NCBI RefSeq assembly: GCF_019334305.1
Contig: NZ_JAHWGH010000014.1
Coordinates: 310,001 to 374,000 of the forward strand
DNA length: 64,000 nucleotides
From: Rossellomorea orangium
Lineage (GTDB): Bacteria > Bacillota > Bacilli > Bacillales > Bacillaceae_B
Direction of reading: 5' to 3'
Shown: positions 8,243 through 16,854 of the stretch, piece after piece
Numbering within the stretch: the first letter of the stretch is position 1
Layout: each line of letters begins with the position of its first letter
Notes under the pieces: generated by a model
Databases searched by the model: none
The model's input: the letters and a program-made list of their open reading frames with translations, nothing else
What the model was told of the DNA's origin: nothing
Translations under genes and position numbers: made by a program

Positions 8243-9481
8243 ATGAAAAAAATGATCTTTCTCTTAACAGGGATCCTGTTTGTCACAAGCGGCTGTTCCT
8301 TATTTCAGTCCAACTCTTCTTTGATGAAGCCTCCGGAGCTTCCTGTCGAACAACAGGAATTGAAGCAGGCCATTCAAAGCTTCGTCCCTCCTCAGGCGGA
8401 GTGGCTCTCACCAAACGAAGATAAGACGGCAGACACCATCAAACAGACGGATCTCGATGGAGACGGAGAAGAAGAGTTGATTGTCTTCTATCGTCTTCCT
8501 GAAGAAACCTCTCAAATGGAAGGGATCATCCTTGAGAATAAAGAAGGAAAATGGACGAAGATGGCCGGAATCAAAGATATCGGAAGGGAACTGATGAAGG
8601 TCGAAGCATCCGATTTGAACGGGGACGGAACGAAGGAGCTCCTGATCGGCTTTTCCTATGCGGCAGAAGCATCTGACTCTGCCCTCGTCATTTATGATCT
8701 GGAAGGGAAAAAGCCTGACAAATTGTTCGAGTCCCAATACAGCGCATTCTTCGCGGATGATTACGATGAAAACGGCAAGGCCGAGCTGCTGCTTTCTTCC
8801 TTGATACCAAATCAAGAACATACCGTCTCCCTTTATGCATTTTCAAAAGGAAAATCGGAGAAGGTGGATGAACTGGAGCTCGATCCGTATGTCTATCCCT
8901 ACTATAACTCGGCATCCGGATATGTCACCCCGTCTGTCAAAGGGGCGATATTCGATTCCACTGTAGGGGCCCATTCCTCGACTTCGTTCATCGTCGGTGT
9001 GAAAAATAAGAAACTCGTGGAACTCGTCCCAAAAGAATTCAAAGATCAATTATTCAGGGCAACTTCCGCTAACAGCGAAGACAAAAACGGCGACGGCATC
9101 CTGGAATTCCCCCTCCTGATCGAGGCGAACCCGGACAAACCGTATGTGGACATGCCATTCATTCATGAATACTATCAATTATCCGATGACGGCCAACCAC
9201 AATTCACTCTCCGTTCCTATCAGAATTATCCGTATCAGTATGAACTGATGCTGCCGGAAGACTGGCCTGATATCATCATCGAAGCATCCGACGGACGGAG
9301 ATATGTCAAATTCCTCTCAGAAGACGATGGTTCCCTCCTTTTCGATGTGTATGTCGCGGACAAAGACGATATGGAGTCCCTCGAAGGCTGGAATGTCCTG
9401 ATGGAAAGCAATCAGTTCGTTTATTTGACGAAATCACCGGCGTCCGAATTCAAGAAGTATGTTCAGTTGTTGTCTTCTTAA
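8243..9481 (+). CDS. VCBS/FG-GAP-type lipoprotein
   Basis: A 412-residue lipoprotein with a type II signal peptide ending in TSGC. The middle holds calcium-loop-like repeats: DLDGDGEEELIVFY, DLNGDGTKELLIGFS, DYDENGKAELLLSS and DKNGDGILEFPLL, the pattern of VCBS/FG-GAP beta-propeller blades. The C-terminal part has no motif I recognise. It is followed after 44 bases by a response regulator and histidine kinase on the same strand, so it may be a sensory accessory lipoprotein for that two-component system; that is inference from the operon layout. Confidence 0.85.
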   Translation: MKKMIFLLTGILFVTSGCSLFQSNSSLMKPPELPVEQQELKQAIQSFVPPQAEWLSPNEDKTADTIKQTDLDGDGEEELIVFYRLPEETSQMEGIILENKEGKWTKMAGIKDIGRELMKVEASDLNGDGTKELLIGFSYAAEASDSALVIYDLEGKKPDKLFESQYSAFFADDYDENGKAELLLSSLIPNQEHTVSLYAFSKGKSEKVDELELDPYVYPYYNSASGYVTPSVKGAIFDSTVGAHSSTSFIVGVKNKKLVELVPKEFKDQLFRATSANSEDKNGDGILEFPLLIEANPDKPYVDMPFIHEYYQLSDDGQPQFTLRSYQNYPYQYELMLPEDWPDIIIEASDGRRYVKFLSEDDGSLLFDVYVADKDDMESLEGWNVLMESNQFVYLTKSPASEFKKYVQLLSS

Positions 9482-9525
9482 TAGGGATCACCGGTTTATT
9501 TTCAAATGAAATGCAGGTGTTGGAA

Positions 9526-10230
9526 TTGAAGCGAATCATGATCATTGAAGATGAAGAGTCTATCAGAGGCTTCATTGAAATCAATTTAAAACGATATGGA
9601 TACAGTGTGCTCCAGGCGGATAATGCAGAGTCCGGCCTCGAGCAGCTGAAGAAGGAAGATACGACCGTCGATATCGTCCTTCTCGATGTGATGCTGCCGG
9701 GAATGAATGGATTTGAAGCGTGCAAAGAGATCCGGGAATGGAACTCATCCATCGGCATCATCATGTTGACGGCGAAAGTACAGGAAATGGATAAAGTCCA
9801 TGGCTTGATGAACGGGGCCGACGATTATATTTCGAAGCCCTTCAGTCCGAATGAACTCATCGCCAGGATTGAAGCACTGCTGCGGAGAATCCGTCCTGTT
9901 GAACCGGAAAAGCCTGCTCCATCAATCTATTTAGATGAAAGCAGGCGCCTCCTGAAGTTGAAGGGAAAGGACGTCGATTTGTCCCCGGTGGAATATGAAT
10001 TGATCAGCACCATCCTGAAAGCAAATGGAAAAGCCATCAGCCGCCACGACCTCTTGGACCAGGTGTGGGGGATCAACTATATGGGGGACCCGAAGATCGT
10101 CGATGTCAACATCAGGCGGATCCGGCGGAAAATTGAAGAAGACCCTTCCTCCCCCCGGTACTTGTTGACGGTGTGGGGTTACGGATACCGCTGGGATGAA
10201 TCCGGGGAAGGAAAACATAATGGGAATTAG
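9526..10230 (+). CDS. OmpR-family response regulator
   Basis: A receiver domain with acidic pocket IIEDEES and phospho-acceptor Asp54 (VLLDVMLPGMNG), then Thr/Lys (MLTAKV, ISKPFSP), and a winged-helix DNA-binding domain ending in DVNIRRIRRKIEE and TVWGYGYRW. I prefer a TTG start at 9526, which gives MKRIMIIEDEES, the standard length for the family, with AGGTG 6 bases upstream. An in-frame ATG at 9511 would add five residues and has no clear ribosome binding site. The gene overlaps the kinase that follows by 11 bases. Confidence 0.93.
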   Translation: MKRIMIIEDEESIRGFIEINLKRYGYSVLQADNAESGLEQLKKEDTTVDIVLLDVMLPGMNGFEACKEIREWNSSIGIIMLTAKVQEMDKVHGLMNGADDYISKPFSPNELIARIEALLRRIRPVEPEKPAPSIYLDESRRLLKLKGKDVDLSPVEYELISTILKANGKAISRHDLLDQVWGINYMGDPKIVDVNIRRIRRKIEEDPSSPRYLLTVWGYGYRWDESGEGKHNGN

Positions 10231-11617
10231 ACGGCGGATACTCATACAGAATCTGACACTGATCACCATGACGATCCTATTGTTTCTAGGAATCGTCGCT
10301 TCCGGCATCTATCATTATTATTACAATGGCACGGCTGAAATCCTGCAAAATCATGCACAGAACTCAGCTTCATTCGCGAAGCGCTATAGTCATTTATCTT
10401 CCTACAACCTGAGGGAGAACCTGCAGGATCTTCAAAGCAACTTCTCCATCGATCAGGCGGAAACACAAATTTTGAGCGGAAGCGGTCGTGTCCTATCGTC
10501 CTCCAGCGGGTTCATTCCGGGGGAAAAACAGGATTATCCCGATGTAAAGGATGCCTTCTCAAAAGGAAAAGGAACCTGGTTCGGCACCAATCCCGCAACA
10601 GGAGAACGCATCCTTGCCGTATCGGTTCCACTGGAATCCAGCGATAAAACGATCGGCATCCTCCGCTTCGTCACCTCACTCGAAGCGCTGGATAATAATT
10701 TTCAAACGATCCTGATCACACTGTCAGCGATCGGAATCGGGATCCTTGGGATTGTCTTCGTGGTCAGTACCTTTTTCTCACGGATCATCACCGAGCCCGT
10801 CATCGAATTGACGAACGTTTCGAACCGTATGGCAGAAGGAGACCTGGAAGCAAGGGTGGACGGGCAGTACAAGGATGAATTCCACACCTTGAGCCAGACA
10901 TTCAACAATATGGGGAAAGAACTACTCAGGACGGAAAAAATGAAAAACGAATTCATCTCATCCGTTTCCCATGAACTCCGGACCCCCCTCACCTCCATCA
11001 AGGGCTGGAGCGAGACATTGCAGACGGGTGACCCTGAGAATGTGGAAGAAACCAAAACGGGACTTTCCATCATCACGAAAGAAACAGACAGACTGATCGA
11101 CATGGTGGAGGAACTTCTGGACTTCTCACGCTATCAGAACGGAACATTCGAGATCAACCCGTCCCCTTTTGATTTTGACCGGCTTGTGAAGGAAGTCATA
11201 TTACAGCTAGATAAAAAGCGCAAGCAAAAAGAACAGGAAATCATGTTGATGGAGGATGAGCCTCTCGAACTGGTTGCTGATCAGAACAGAATCCGACAGG
11301 TGCTCCTCAACCTGATCGAGAACGCCATCAAATATTCCGGTAAAAACAGCACCATTACGGTTGGATACGAGAAGGGCGAGAATGATCTGAGATTTGAAGT
11401 GAATGACGAGGGCGAAGGAATCGAAGAAGAACACTTACGGCATGTCTCCACCCTCTTCTATAAAGCCAACGAGAATACAGATGGCGTCGGACTCGGGCTG
11501 GCGATTTGCAAGCAAATCATTGAACATCATGATGGTGAGCTTTATATCAGAAGTAAAAAGCATGAAGGAACGACAGTTGGATTTACGTTGCCGCTTTTGA
11601 ATAGCAGGCGTGATTGA
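10220..11617 (+). CDS. HAMP-domain sensor histidine kinase
   Basis: A 465-residue sensor kinase. Helix one (about 12-32) and helix two (about 164-186) flank an extracytoplasmic sensor region of about 130 residues. HAMP (about 187-240) leads to HisKA with phospho-acceptor His251 in SVSHELRTPLTSIKGW, then HATPase_c with NLIENAIKYS, NDEGEGIEEE and GVGLGLAICKQI. The start is the ATG at 10220, with GGGGAAGGAAAA upstream, overlapping the end of the response regulator gene. With the lipoprotein at 8243 it forms a likely three-gene unit. The stimulus is unknown. Confidence 0.94.
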   Translation: MGIRRRILIQNLTLITMTILLFLGIVASGIYHYYYNGTAEILQNHAQNSASFAKRYSHLSSYNLRENLQDLQSNFSIDQAETQILSGSGRVLSSSSGFIPGEKQDYPDVKDAFSKGKGTWFGTNPATGERILAVSVPLESSDKTIGILRFVTSLEALDNNFQTILITLSAIGIGILGIVFVVSTFFSRIITEPVIELTNVSNRMAEGDLEARVDGQYKDEFHTLSQTFNNMGKELLRTEKMKNEFISSVSHELRTPLTSIKGWSETLQTGDPENVEETKTGLSIITKETDRLIDMVEELLDFSRYQNGTFEINPSPFDFDRLVKEVILQLDKKRKQKEQEIMLMEDEPLELVADQNRIRQVLLNLIENAIKYSGKNSTITVGYEKGENDLRFEVNDEGEGIEEEHLRHVSTLFYKANENTDGVGLGLAICKQIIEHHDGELYIRSKKHEGTTVGFTLPLLNSRRD

Positions 11618-11630
11618 TAGTGTGGAGAGA

Positions 11631-11659
11631 GGCAGATCCGGTTGGGTCTGTCTTTTTTT
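11631..11659 (+). terminator. Terminator behind the second two-component system
   Basis: GGCAGATCC pairs with GGGTCTGTC (two G-U pairs) and is followed by seven T residues. It lies 14 bases after the kinase stop codon. Confidence 0.75.
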
Positions 11660-11720
11660 GTGGAGTGGCCGGGGGGATGCATGAATATTCGCCAGATGGT
11701 CAATTGTTAATATTTGGTTA

Positions 11721-11825
11721 ATCGCTGGATTTTATGTGAAAACGGCTGGATTCCTCCTACTTTCGGCTGGTTTTCCGTCCTAAACGGCTGGATTTTAACA
11801 AATTTCGGCCGGATTCCTCGTCGAT
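11721..11825. repeat. 21-bp degenerate tandem repeat (core CGGCTGGATT)
   Basis: GCTGGAT-like cores start at 11724, 11745, 11766, 11787 and 11808 (the last is GCCGGAT), an exact 21-bp period over five units. The rest of each unit is A/T-rich and diverged, for example CGGCTGGATTCCTCC against CGGCTGGATTTTAAC. Because 21 is divisible by three the array stays open in frame and reads as NGWI/FGW-type peptide; there is no ribosome binding site and I do not regard it as a gene. Confidence 0.85.
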
Positions 11826-11836
11826 CGAAGTTAGAA

Positions 11837-11862
11837 AGCCAGGGTGCCTGTCCCCCCGGCTT
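11837..11862. repeat. GGGAC-type palindromic element, family B
   Basis: AGCCAGGGTGCCTGTCCCCCCGGCT-like stem: AGCC(A/G)GGG on the left pairs with CCCCGGCT on the right. It lies directly after the 21-bp array in the 466-base gap between 11617 and 12084. The remainder of that gap shows only the tRNA-arm-like hairpin at 11977. Confidence 0.5.
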
Positions 11863-11976
11863 CTACTTTAAAAGAAATATCCCCTATCCACCCTCACGAA
11901 ATGATAATCAATACCTGGTCGTCATCGGTTAATGTTCTTTGTTCTGATGTGACAGTACTGGGTATGAGTTGTTAAA

Positions 11977-11993
11977 CGAGGATTTGAACCTCG
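11977..11993 (-). other. Isolated T-arm-like hairpin (possible tRNA remnant)
   Basis: On the minus strand CGAGG-TTCAAAT-CCTCG forms a perfect 5-bp stem with a 7-base TTCAAAT loop, exactly a tRNA T-arm. The preceding 45 bases do not give an anticodon arm of normal size and the possible acceptor strands (TGTTGTA and TTTAACA) pair imperfectly, so an intact tRNA is not supported. Confidence 0.3.
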
Positions 11994-12083
11994 AGGGTCA
12001 CCCCGAAACCCCTGCCAGGATTACAACATACACCTGTTGCGTGGTTTGGTATTCGCCTTATTCATTTCGCTACCAGCTTTCTC

Positions 12084-12542
12084 TTATTCTAATAGGTCAG
12101 TTTTCCAATTTAGCTCCTGTATCTTCATATCAATCAATCGATAGTTCTTGGATAATTCGTCCACAAGCTTTTGGGTTTTCCTGATGTCGATGGTACTGAC
12201 ATGCTTTATTTCCGTTCGGGAGTACCGGTCATGACGGACGTTGGCATGTTCAAGGAGATCACTGTAAATCTGTCTCTCCCTGCCAAGCAGATCGCGTTTT
12301 GTGAGGGCATCTGCCAGAGTCAGTCCCTTGTCATACTCCGTAAGCAGGTTTGTTTTGTTGATTTGAATAATCAACTCTTCTAACTGATGTAAGTGTTCCG
12401 TTAGATCCTTCATTAATTCCTTGGGCTCTTCACCTGGAAGGTCCCCTTCTTGGACAACAACATTTTGGATGAGTCGATTCCGTAAATGCTCCACCCTCTT
12501 TTGGAAATCAGATCGCATTATCAGTGCCTCTGCTAATTTCAT
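12084..12542 (-). CDS. DIP1984-family protein
   Basis: A 152-residue, mostly helical protein. It begins MKLAEALIMRSDFQKRVEHLR and contains INKTN and LTLADALTKRD, followed by RTEIKHVSTIDI, all typical of the DIP1984 family (sometimes called septicolysin-like). No enzymatic function is established. Its start codon overlaps the stop of the upstream kinase-like gene (ATGA), so the two are co-translated. No signal peptide or membrane helix is seen. Confidence 0.88.
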   Translation of the reverse strand: MKLAEALIMRSDFQKRVEHLRNRLIQNVVVQEGDLPGEEPKELMKDLTEHLHQLEELIIQINKTNLLTEYDKGLTLADALTKRDLLGRERQIYSDLLEHANVRHDRYSRTEIKHVSTIDIRKTQKLVDELSKNYRLIDMKIQELNWKTDLLE

Positions 12543-13450
12543 CTTTTCACCCCTTTATAAAAATCCTCCAAATACCACGTCGGCACCGGATTCTTCATCC
12601 CGTCAAACCAACCGAGCACTTCCTTCGCTTGCTTCTTCATCGTAGCCACTTCCTCTTCCCCGAACATCATCGCCCACGGAATGGACGACAGCATGTTGCT
12701 GCTGATGTAAAAGCCCATGAGCCTGAAGAAAGCCTCCGGCGGGCGTCCGCTGAAATAGCCGTCCAGCTGTCCCGTGGCAAAATAAGGGCTCACAGATGCA
12801 CTGAAGGCAATGCGGTTGAACTCCTCCCACGGATCACCGAAGTCATGGCGATTGAAGTCGATGACGGAGAGTTCGCCTGTTTCTGAAATCACCATATTCC
12901 CCACGTGATAATCACCGTGATGAAAGGTTTGCGGACGTCCTACGAGAAGATGCCGGTTTGCCTCTATGTATTCAAGAATGAGGTCGCCAGCATCGATTTT
13001 CACAGGACAATCATGATATTGCTGGATCTTTTTGTCGACCTTGCGATTGAATTTCGTTTCCCACTTTTCATGATCGGGTGGTGCTTGCGTGGAGTGAATT
13101 TCCCGGAGATAACGACCCGCCTTCAGACCGAGTTCATACTGCACTGTATCCGAAAGCATGGGCAGCACCTCAGCCGCGTCGTCCCCTTCACACCACGTAA
13201 ATAGCGTATACACTTGATCATCTTCACACACACCGAACTCGAGGGGCTTTGACATCGGGATCCCCGACTCGGCCAGACGCTTCATCGCCTCGAACTCGCT
13301 CTTCTTACTTTCATATTCGGAAGCATCCGCCGTCCGGAGCAGCAGCCTTTCACCCGTTTCGGCTTCAACATAATATTTCTTGTCACTGGACCAGCCTTTG
13401 GTGATGGGGTCGATTTTTTTAAAATGGTATTCGGTTTTGATATTGAGCAT
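12539..13450 (-). CDS. Aminoglycoside phosphotransferase-fold kinase
   Basis: A 303-residue cytoplasmic kinase of the APH/choline-kinase superfamily. The N lobe has ADASEYESKKSEFEAM, the hinge region is VYTLFTWCEGDDA, the catalytic Brenner motif is HHGDYHVGNM and the metal motif is SVIDFNRHDFGDPWEEF. The substrate is not predictable from sequence; many chromosomal Bacillus members act on small metabolites rather than on antibiotics. I start at MLNIKTEYHF (ATG 13450), close after GGAGGTGCAGG, instead of an upstream in-frame ATG at 13477. It overlaps the DIP1984 gene by four bases. Confidence 0.9.
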   Translation of the reverse strand: MLNIKTEYHFKKIDPITKGWSSDKKYYVEAETGERLLLRTADASEYESKKSEFEAMKRLAESGIPMSKPLEFGVCEDDQVYTLFTWCEGDDAAEVLPMLSDTVQYELGLKAGRYLREIHSTQAPPDHEKWETKFNRKVDKKIQQYHDCPVKIDAGDLILEYIEANRHLLVGRPQTFHHGDYHVGNMVISETGELSVIDFNRHDFGDPWEEFNRIAFSASVSPYFATGQLDGYFSGRPPEAFFRLMGFYISSNMLSSIPWAMMFGEEEVATMKKQAKEVLGWFDGMKNPVPTWYLEDFYKGVKR

Positions 13451-13591
13451 CCTGCACCTCCAGTGAGCATTGGACATATCCTGATAAGTTGTTTCGCACT
13501 CCTAATTTTACCAGTATGTATTTTCAGAAGATAGAGATATGTTAAAATAACCCAAGTAATGCATTTTTAACAAGAGATTGGAGCTGTAACA

Positions 13592-14197
13592 ATGAAGAGA
13601 AGGAACCTATTCGTCGTGATGACCTTATCCGCAATGTTATTGGTGGGAATGTCCGCCTGTAGTCAATCTTCAGATGAGGATGCCGCCAATCAGCCTGAAT
13701 CGGATGCTGTTTCCGTAGACTCATCTGGGGATAGTACAACCGCATCGGACGCTAACGGGAAGGATCAATCAAAGGAGACATCCGTTGAAAGTAGTACGCC
13801 GGAGCAGGATGATCCCGTCACCAAAGTGGAAGGAAAGCAAACGTATATAGAAAAACTGGATAACATCCAAAAGGAACTGGATGCGATGCCGGATAAAAAA
13901 GATTCCGATAAAGGTGTCACCAACGCCATGAAAAACTATTATGGCGTGTCTTATGAGAAGTATGATGATGCCTTGAATGAGATTTATGTCCTGCTGAAGA
14001 AAGAGCTGTCTCCTGAAGTCATGGCAGAGTTAAAAACGGAACAATTGCAATGGATTGAGGAGAAAGAAGAAAAAGCGGAGAAAGAAAGATTGAAATATGA
14101 AGGCGGCACGTTTGAAAATGTGGCGTGGTATATCTCCTTGTATGAATCCACGAAGGATCGGTGCTATGAGTTGGTGGAGGAATATATGAGAAACTAA
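13592..14197 (+). CDS. LprI-like (DUF1311) lipoprotein
   Basis: A 201-residue lipoprotein: type II signal peptide with lipobox MSAC at about residue 23, a Ser/Asp/Glu-rich linker to about residue 75, and a C-terminal helical domain. The domain has YIEKLDNIQKEL, YDDALNEIYVLLKKEL, TEQLQWIEEKEEKAEKE and YESTKDRCYELVEEY, matching DUF1311, the N-terminal domain of LprI-type lysozyme inhibitors. Such proteins sit on the outer face of the membrane. An inhibitor role here is only suggested by family. It is monocistronic, with GAGATTGGAGC upstream. Confidence 0.8.
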   Translation: MKRRNLFVVMTLSAMLLVGMSACSQSSDEDAANQPESDAVSVDSSGDSTTASDANGKDQSKETSVESSTPEQDDPVTKVEGKQTYIEKLDNIQKELDAMPDKKDSDKGVTNAMKNYYGVSYEKYDDALNEIYVLLKKELSPEVMAELKTEQLQWIEEKEEKAEKERLKYEGGTFENVAWYISLYESTKDRCYELVEEYMRN

Positions 14198-14298
14198 AGC
14201 ACGAGGTGAGTTTCAGGACTTCCCTCTTTTTTTCACCTGAATAGGCTCTCGCACATACACTGCTTGCACGGCAGTCTGTTGAATAGGAGTTGACTAGA

Positions 14299-14496
14299 AT
14301 GTTTGTTTACAGAAGCAACGCTCAAACAGTGTATGGCAATCCACCTGGATACTATCCCCATGTACGTCAGTATCCAGGTGGGTATGAAACGGAGATAGAT
14401 ATTCTCAGGAAACAATATGACATGCTGGATCGAAAGATTTATTCTTTAACTCAAAGAGTCGAAAGGATTGAGAGGCACCTTGGGATTCTGCGATAA
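14299..14496 (+). CDS. Small Tyr/Pro-rich protein with coiled coil
   Basis: A 65-residue protein, starting at ATG 14299 with AGGAG 9 bases upstream. The first half is rich in Tyr, Pro and Gly (VYGNPPGYYPHVRQYPGGY), the second half is an amphipathic helix (ILRKQYDMLDRKIYSLTQRV and onward). This composition is typical of small Bacillus spore coat or cell-surface proteins, but I recognise no named family. A hairpin with GGGGAA (14540) and TTCCCC (14556) followed by T5 lies downstream as a terminator. Confidence 0.65.
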   Translation: MFVYRSNAQTVYGNPPGYYPHVRQYPGGYETEIDILRKQYDMLDRKIYSLTQRVERIERHLGILR

Positions 14497-14539
14497 TTCG
14501 CTTATTTTATAAAAAGGTGCTTATCAGCAAACGGACATC

Positions 14540-14567
14540 GGGGAATTGATCCGGGTTCCCCCCTTTT
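14540..14567 (+). terminator. Terminator behind the small coiled-coil gene
   Basis: GGGGAA at 14540-14545 pairs with TTCCCC at 14556-14561, followed by CCTTTTT. Confidence 0.55.
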
Positions 14568-14670
14568 TAATCCGGATTCAAAAGAATGAATCACTTATAT
14601 GAATGATTAAACCGTATCAGAAATAATGAATCCGTTTTCCCATATATTCAACGTCTGTGTCGAATTTTCT

Positions 14671-15954
14671 CTACGAAACAGATGTACGAGAACCGGCCCC
14701 ATGTTCAACAGACCTCTCCTTCTTGATCACAATCACAAACAAACTCGCTACGACACAAAAAAGGCCCGCTAAGAAAAATGCCCACGTGTATGAATCAAAG
14801 GCTTGGAAGATCACTCCGCCACCAAAGGCTGCCACGGCGGCACCTGCCTGGTGGGAGGCAAAGATCCATCCGTATACGACCCCACTTTTCTTCACTCCAA
14901 ATACTTGCCGGGAAATCCCTATGGTCGGCGGAACCGTGGCGATCCAGTCCAATCCGTAGAAAACAGCGAAAATGATCAGTAACGGATAAGACCCTTGCGA
15001 TAAGGCAATCGGAAGTAACAGAAGCGACGCTCCCCTCAAAGCATAATACCAGAATAATAACCAGCGATTATCAAACCGGTCTGATAACCATCCGGAAAGG
15101 GTGGTCCCGACAAGATCAAAAATCCCCATAAATGAAAGAAGCGATGCAGCCGTGACTAAAGGAACACCGTAACTGATACAGTAGGACACAAAATGCGTTC
15201 CGATGAGCCCGCTCGTTGAAAGACCGCACACAAAGAAGCTCCCTGCCAACAACCAGAATTCCTTCACTTTTACCGCTTCAAATAATCCTTTGAAAGCAAT
15301 CGCAATGGGGTTATGCTTCTGTTCATCAACAGTGATTGCTTCTTCGTTTTCAAGACCATAAGGAAGACTTCCCACTTCCTTTGGCGAGTTCTTCATGAAT
15401 AAAAAAATGATGACTAGCATGATGACACTGAGGATCATAATGAGGGCAATCGCCCATCTCCACGAATATTGATCAATCAGCATGGCGAGGATCGGCAGCA
15501 GGATGAGCTGACCCGTTGCCGTACTGGCCGTCAGGATCCCTAATGCAAGACCCCTTCTTTTTTCAAACCATGTGTTCGCGACATAAGGGCTCAGCACGGT
15601 TAAAAACAGACCGGATCCCAACCCGATAATGATTCCCCATATGAGGATGAGCTGCCACGAATGCTGCATCAAAAAGGTAAGCAACGTACCCATGAGCAGG
15701 GTGGCCATGGATATCAACATGATTTTCTTTAGTCCAAGCACTTCGATGAGCGCGGCCATAAATGGACCTGAGATCCCGTATAGGAATAACCCAACGGCAA
15801 AGGCCAGTGAAATGACGGACCGATCCCAGTGAAATTCGTTTTCAAAAGGTTCGATAAACACACCGGATGAGGACCTGACAATTCCGGCTACAATGATCGA
15901 GAAAAAAACGACCATCAAGATGATCCAGCTGTAATGAATGCGATTCCGCCCCAT
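14671..15954 (-). CDS. MFS transporter (monocarboxylate/OFA-like)
   Basis: A 427-residue transporter with 12 predicted membrane helices and a short central cytoplasmic loop (near residues 195-220). The N terminus (HYSWIILMVVFFSIIVAG, SGVFIEPFENEFHW) and GWLSDRFDNRW in the second half fit the oxalate/formate antiporter and monocarboxylate branch of the major facilitator superfamily. The start at MGRNRIHYS follows GGGAGGAAGC. It is divergently transcribed from an XRE-cupin regulator across a 120-base region with repeated ATATTG/CAATAT half-sites, so that regulator probably controls it. The substrate is unknown. Confidence 0.88.
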   Translation of the reverse strand: MGRNRIHYSWIILMVVFFSIIVAGIVRSSSGVFIEPFENEFHWDRSVISLAFAVGLFLYGISGPFMAALIEVLGLKKIMLISMATLLMGTLLTFLMQHSWQLILIWGIIIGLGSGLFLTVLSPYVANTWFEKRRGLALGILTASTATGQLILLPILAMLIDQYSWRWAIALIMILSVIMLVIIFLFMKNSPKEVGSLPYGLENEEAITVDEQKHNPIAIAFKGLFEAVKVKEFWLLAGSFFVCGLSTSGLIGTHFVSYCISYGVPLVTAASLLSFMGIFDLVGTTLSGWLSDRFDNRWLLFWYYALRGASLLLLPIALSQGSYPLLIIFAVFYGLDWIATVPPTIGISRQVFGVKKSGVVYGWIFASHQAGAAVAAFGGGVIFQAFDSYTWAFFLAGLFCVVASLFVIVIKKERSVEHGAGSRTSVS

Positions 15955-15992
15955 GCTTCCTCCCACATCCTTTAAAAAATGATATAATTACT

Positions 15993-16054
15993 ATATTGAA
16001 CAAAATGAACAATATAATGTTTTTATTATAGTGTACAATATGGTTATTATATTG
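15993..16054. promoter_or_regulatory. Operator-like ATATTG/CAATAT cluster between MFS and XRE genes
   Basis: Four matching half-sites: ATATTG at 15993-15998, CAATAT at 16010-16015, CAATAT at 16036-16041 and ATATTG at 16049-16054. They form two inverted pairs (spacers of 11 and 7 bases) in an A/T-rich divergent promoter region. The adjacent gene encodes a helix-turn-helix protein, the natural candidate to bind here. Confidence 0.5.
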
Positions 16055-16074
16055 TATATAGGAGGTATCCGTTT

Positions 16075-16635
16075 TTGGAAAAAATTCATGGAATCATTTC
16101 ACATAATCTAAAGAACATACGAGACAAAAGAAAGTTAAGCCTGGATGATCTCTCCAGCCTGACCGGGGTCAGTAAAAGCCTCTTACGTCAAATTGAAAAA
16201 GAAGAATCCAACCCGACGATCTCGACCATTTGGAAAATCGCCGACGGGTTGAAAATACCCTTCACATCCTTGATGGAGCGAGAAATCCCCCAAACGGAAA
16301 TCATCAGGAAATCAGAGATCGAGCCGTTGATCGAGGATAATGGATTGTACCGGTTATTTCCTTACTTTAGCCTTGAGGATCAAAAACCATTTGAAATGTA
16401 CTCAGTCGAATTAGAGCCTGCCGCCACCCTGGATGCCAAACCGCATCACTCTGGAGCCATTGAATGCATTTCGGTGTTCAGCGGAACCCTTTCGTTGACC
16501 GTCAATGAAAAGGAGTATGTGCTGAAAGCGGGTGACTCCATTAAATTCAAGGCAGACACCCCTCATACATATTCAAATCCCGGCAGCGAAATGACGAATT
16601 TGAGCATGATCATTTACTATTCAGAATCAAACTAA
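16075..16635 (+). CDS. XRE-family regulator with cupin domain
   Basis: A 186-residue regulator. The N-terminal helix-turn-helix (about 9-65) reads LKNIRDKRKLSLDDLS, TGVSKSLLRQIEKEESNPTISTIWKIADGL. A C-terminal cupin (about 110-180) has HHSGAIECISVFSGTLSLTV and AGDSIKFKADTPHTYSNPG. This is the PuuR-like architecture in which the cupin senses a small ligand. The start is a TTG with GGAGG 9 bases upstream and no in-frame ATG nearby. It is divergent from the MFS transporter and likely regulates it and itself. Confidence 0.92.
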   Translation: MEKIHGIISHNLKNIRDKRKLSLDDLSSLTGVSKSLLRQIEKEESNPTISTIWKIADGLKIPFTSLMEREIPQTEIIRKSEIEPLIEDNGLYRLFPYFSLEDQKPFEMYSVELEPAATLDAKPHHSGAIECISVFSGTLSLTVNEKEYVLKAGDSIKFKADTPHTYSNPGSEMTNLSMIIYYSESN

Positions 16636-16638
16636 AAA

Positions 16639-16673
16639 CAGAATGCCGGGTGTGGCATTCTGTTTCTTCTTTT
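16639..16673 (+). terminator. Terminator behind the XRE-cupin gene
   Basis: CAGAATGCC (16639-16647) pairs with GGCATTCTG (16654-16662) and is followed by TTTCTTCTTTT. The next 180 bases to 16854 hold no gene; they contain a degenerate GGGAC-type element near 16829 (GAGAACCGTCCCC). Confidence 0.75.
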
Positions 16674-16854
16674 GGGAGAACCGTGGGGACTGGGACAATA
16701 ATGTTTAGTGCAGGACGAAGAATCCTGCCGATCTCCGCAATCGCCTCTCATTGATTTTCGGCATGACTGTCATTTTTTCTGTTTATGATTGAATGAGGAT
16801 ACCCTTTAAATAATCATTTACAAGGAGCACGAGAACCGTCCCCCTGCCCCCTTT

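Noticed and set aside
11714-11932. Open frame coding for NGWI/FGWF-type peptide
   Set aside because: It follows the 21-bp repeat, whose length is a multiple of three; no ribosome binding site and no protein-like composition after the repeat.
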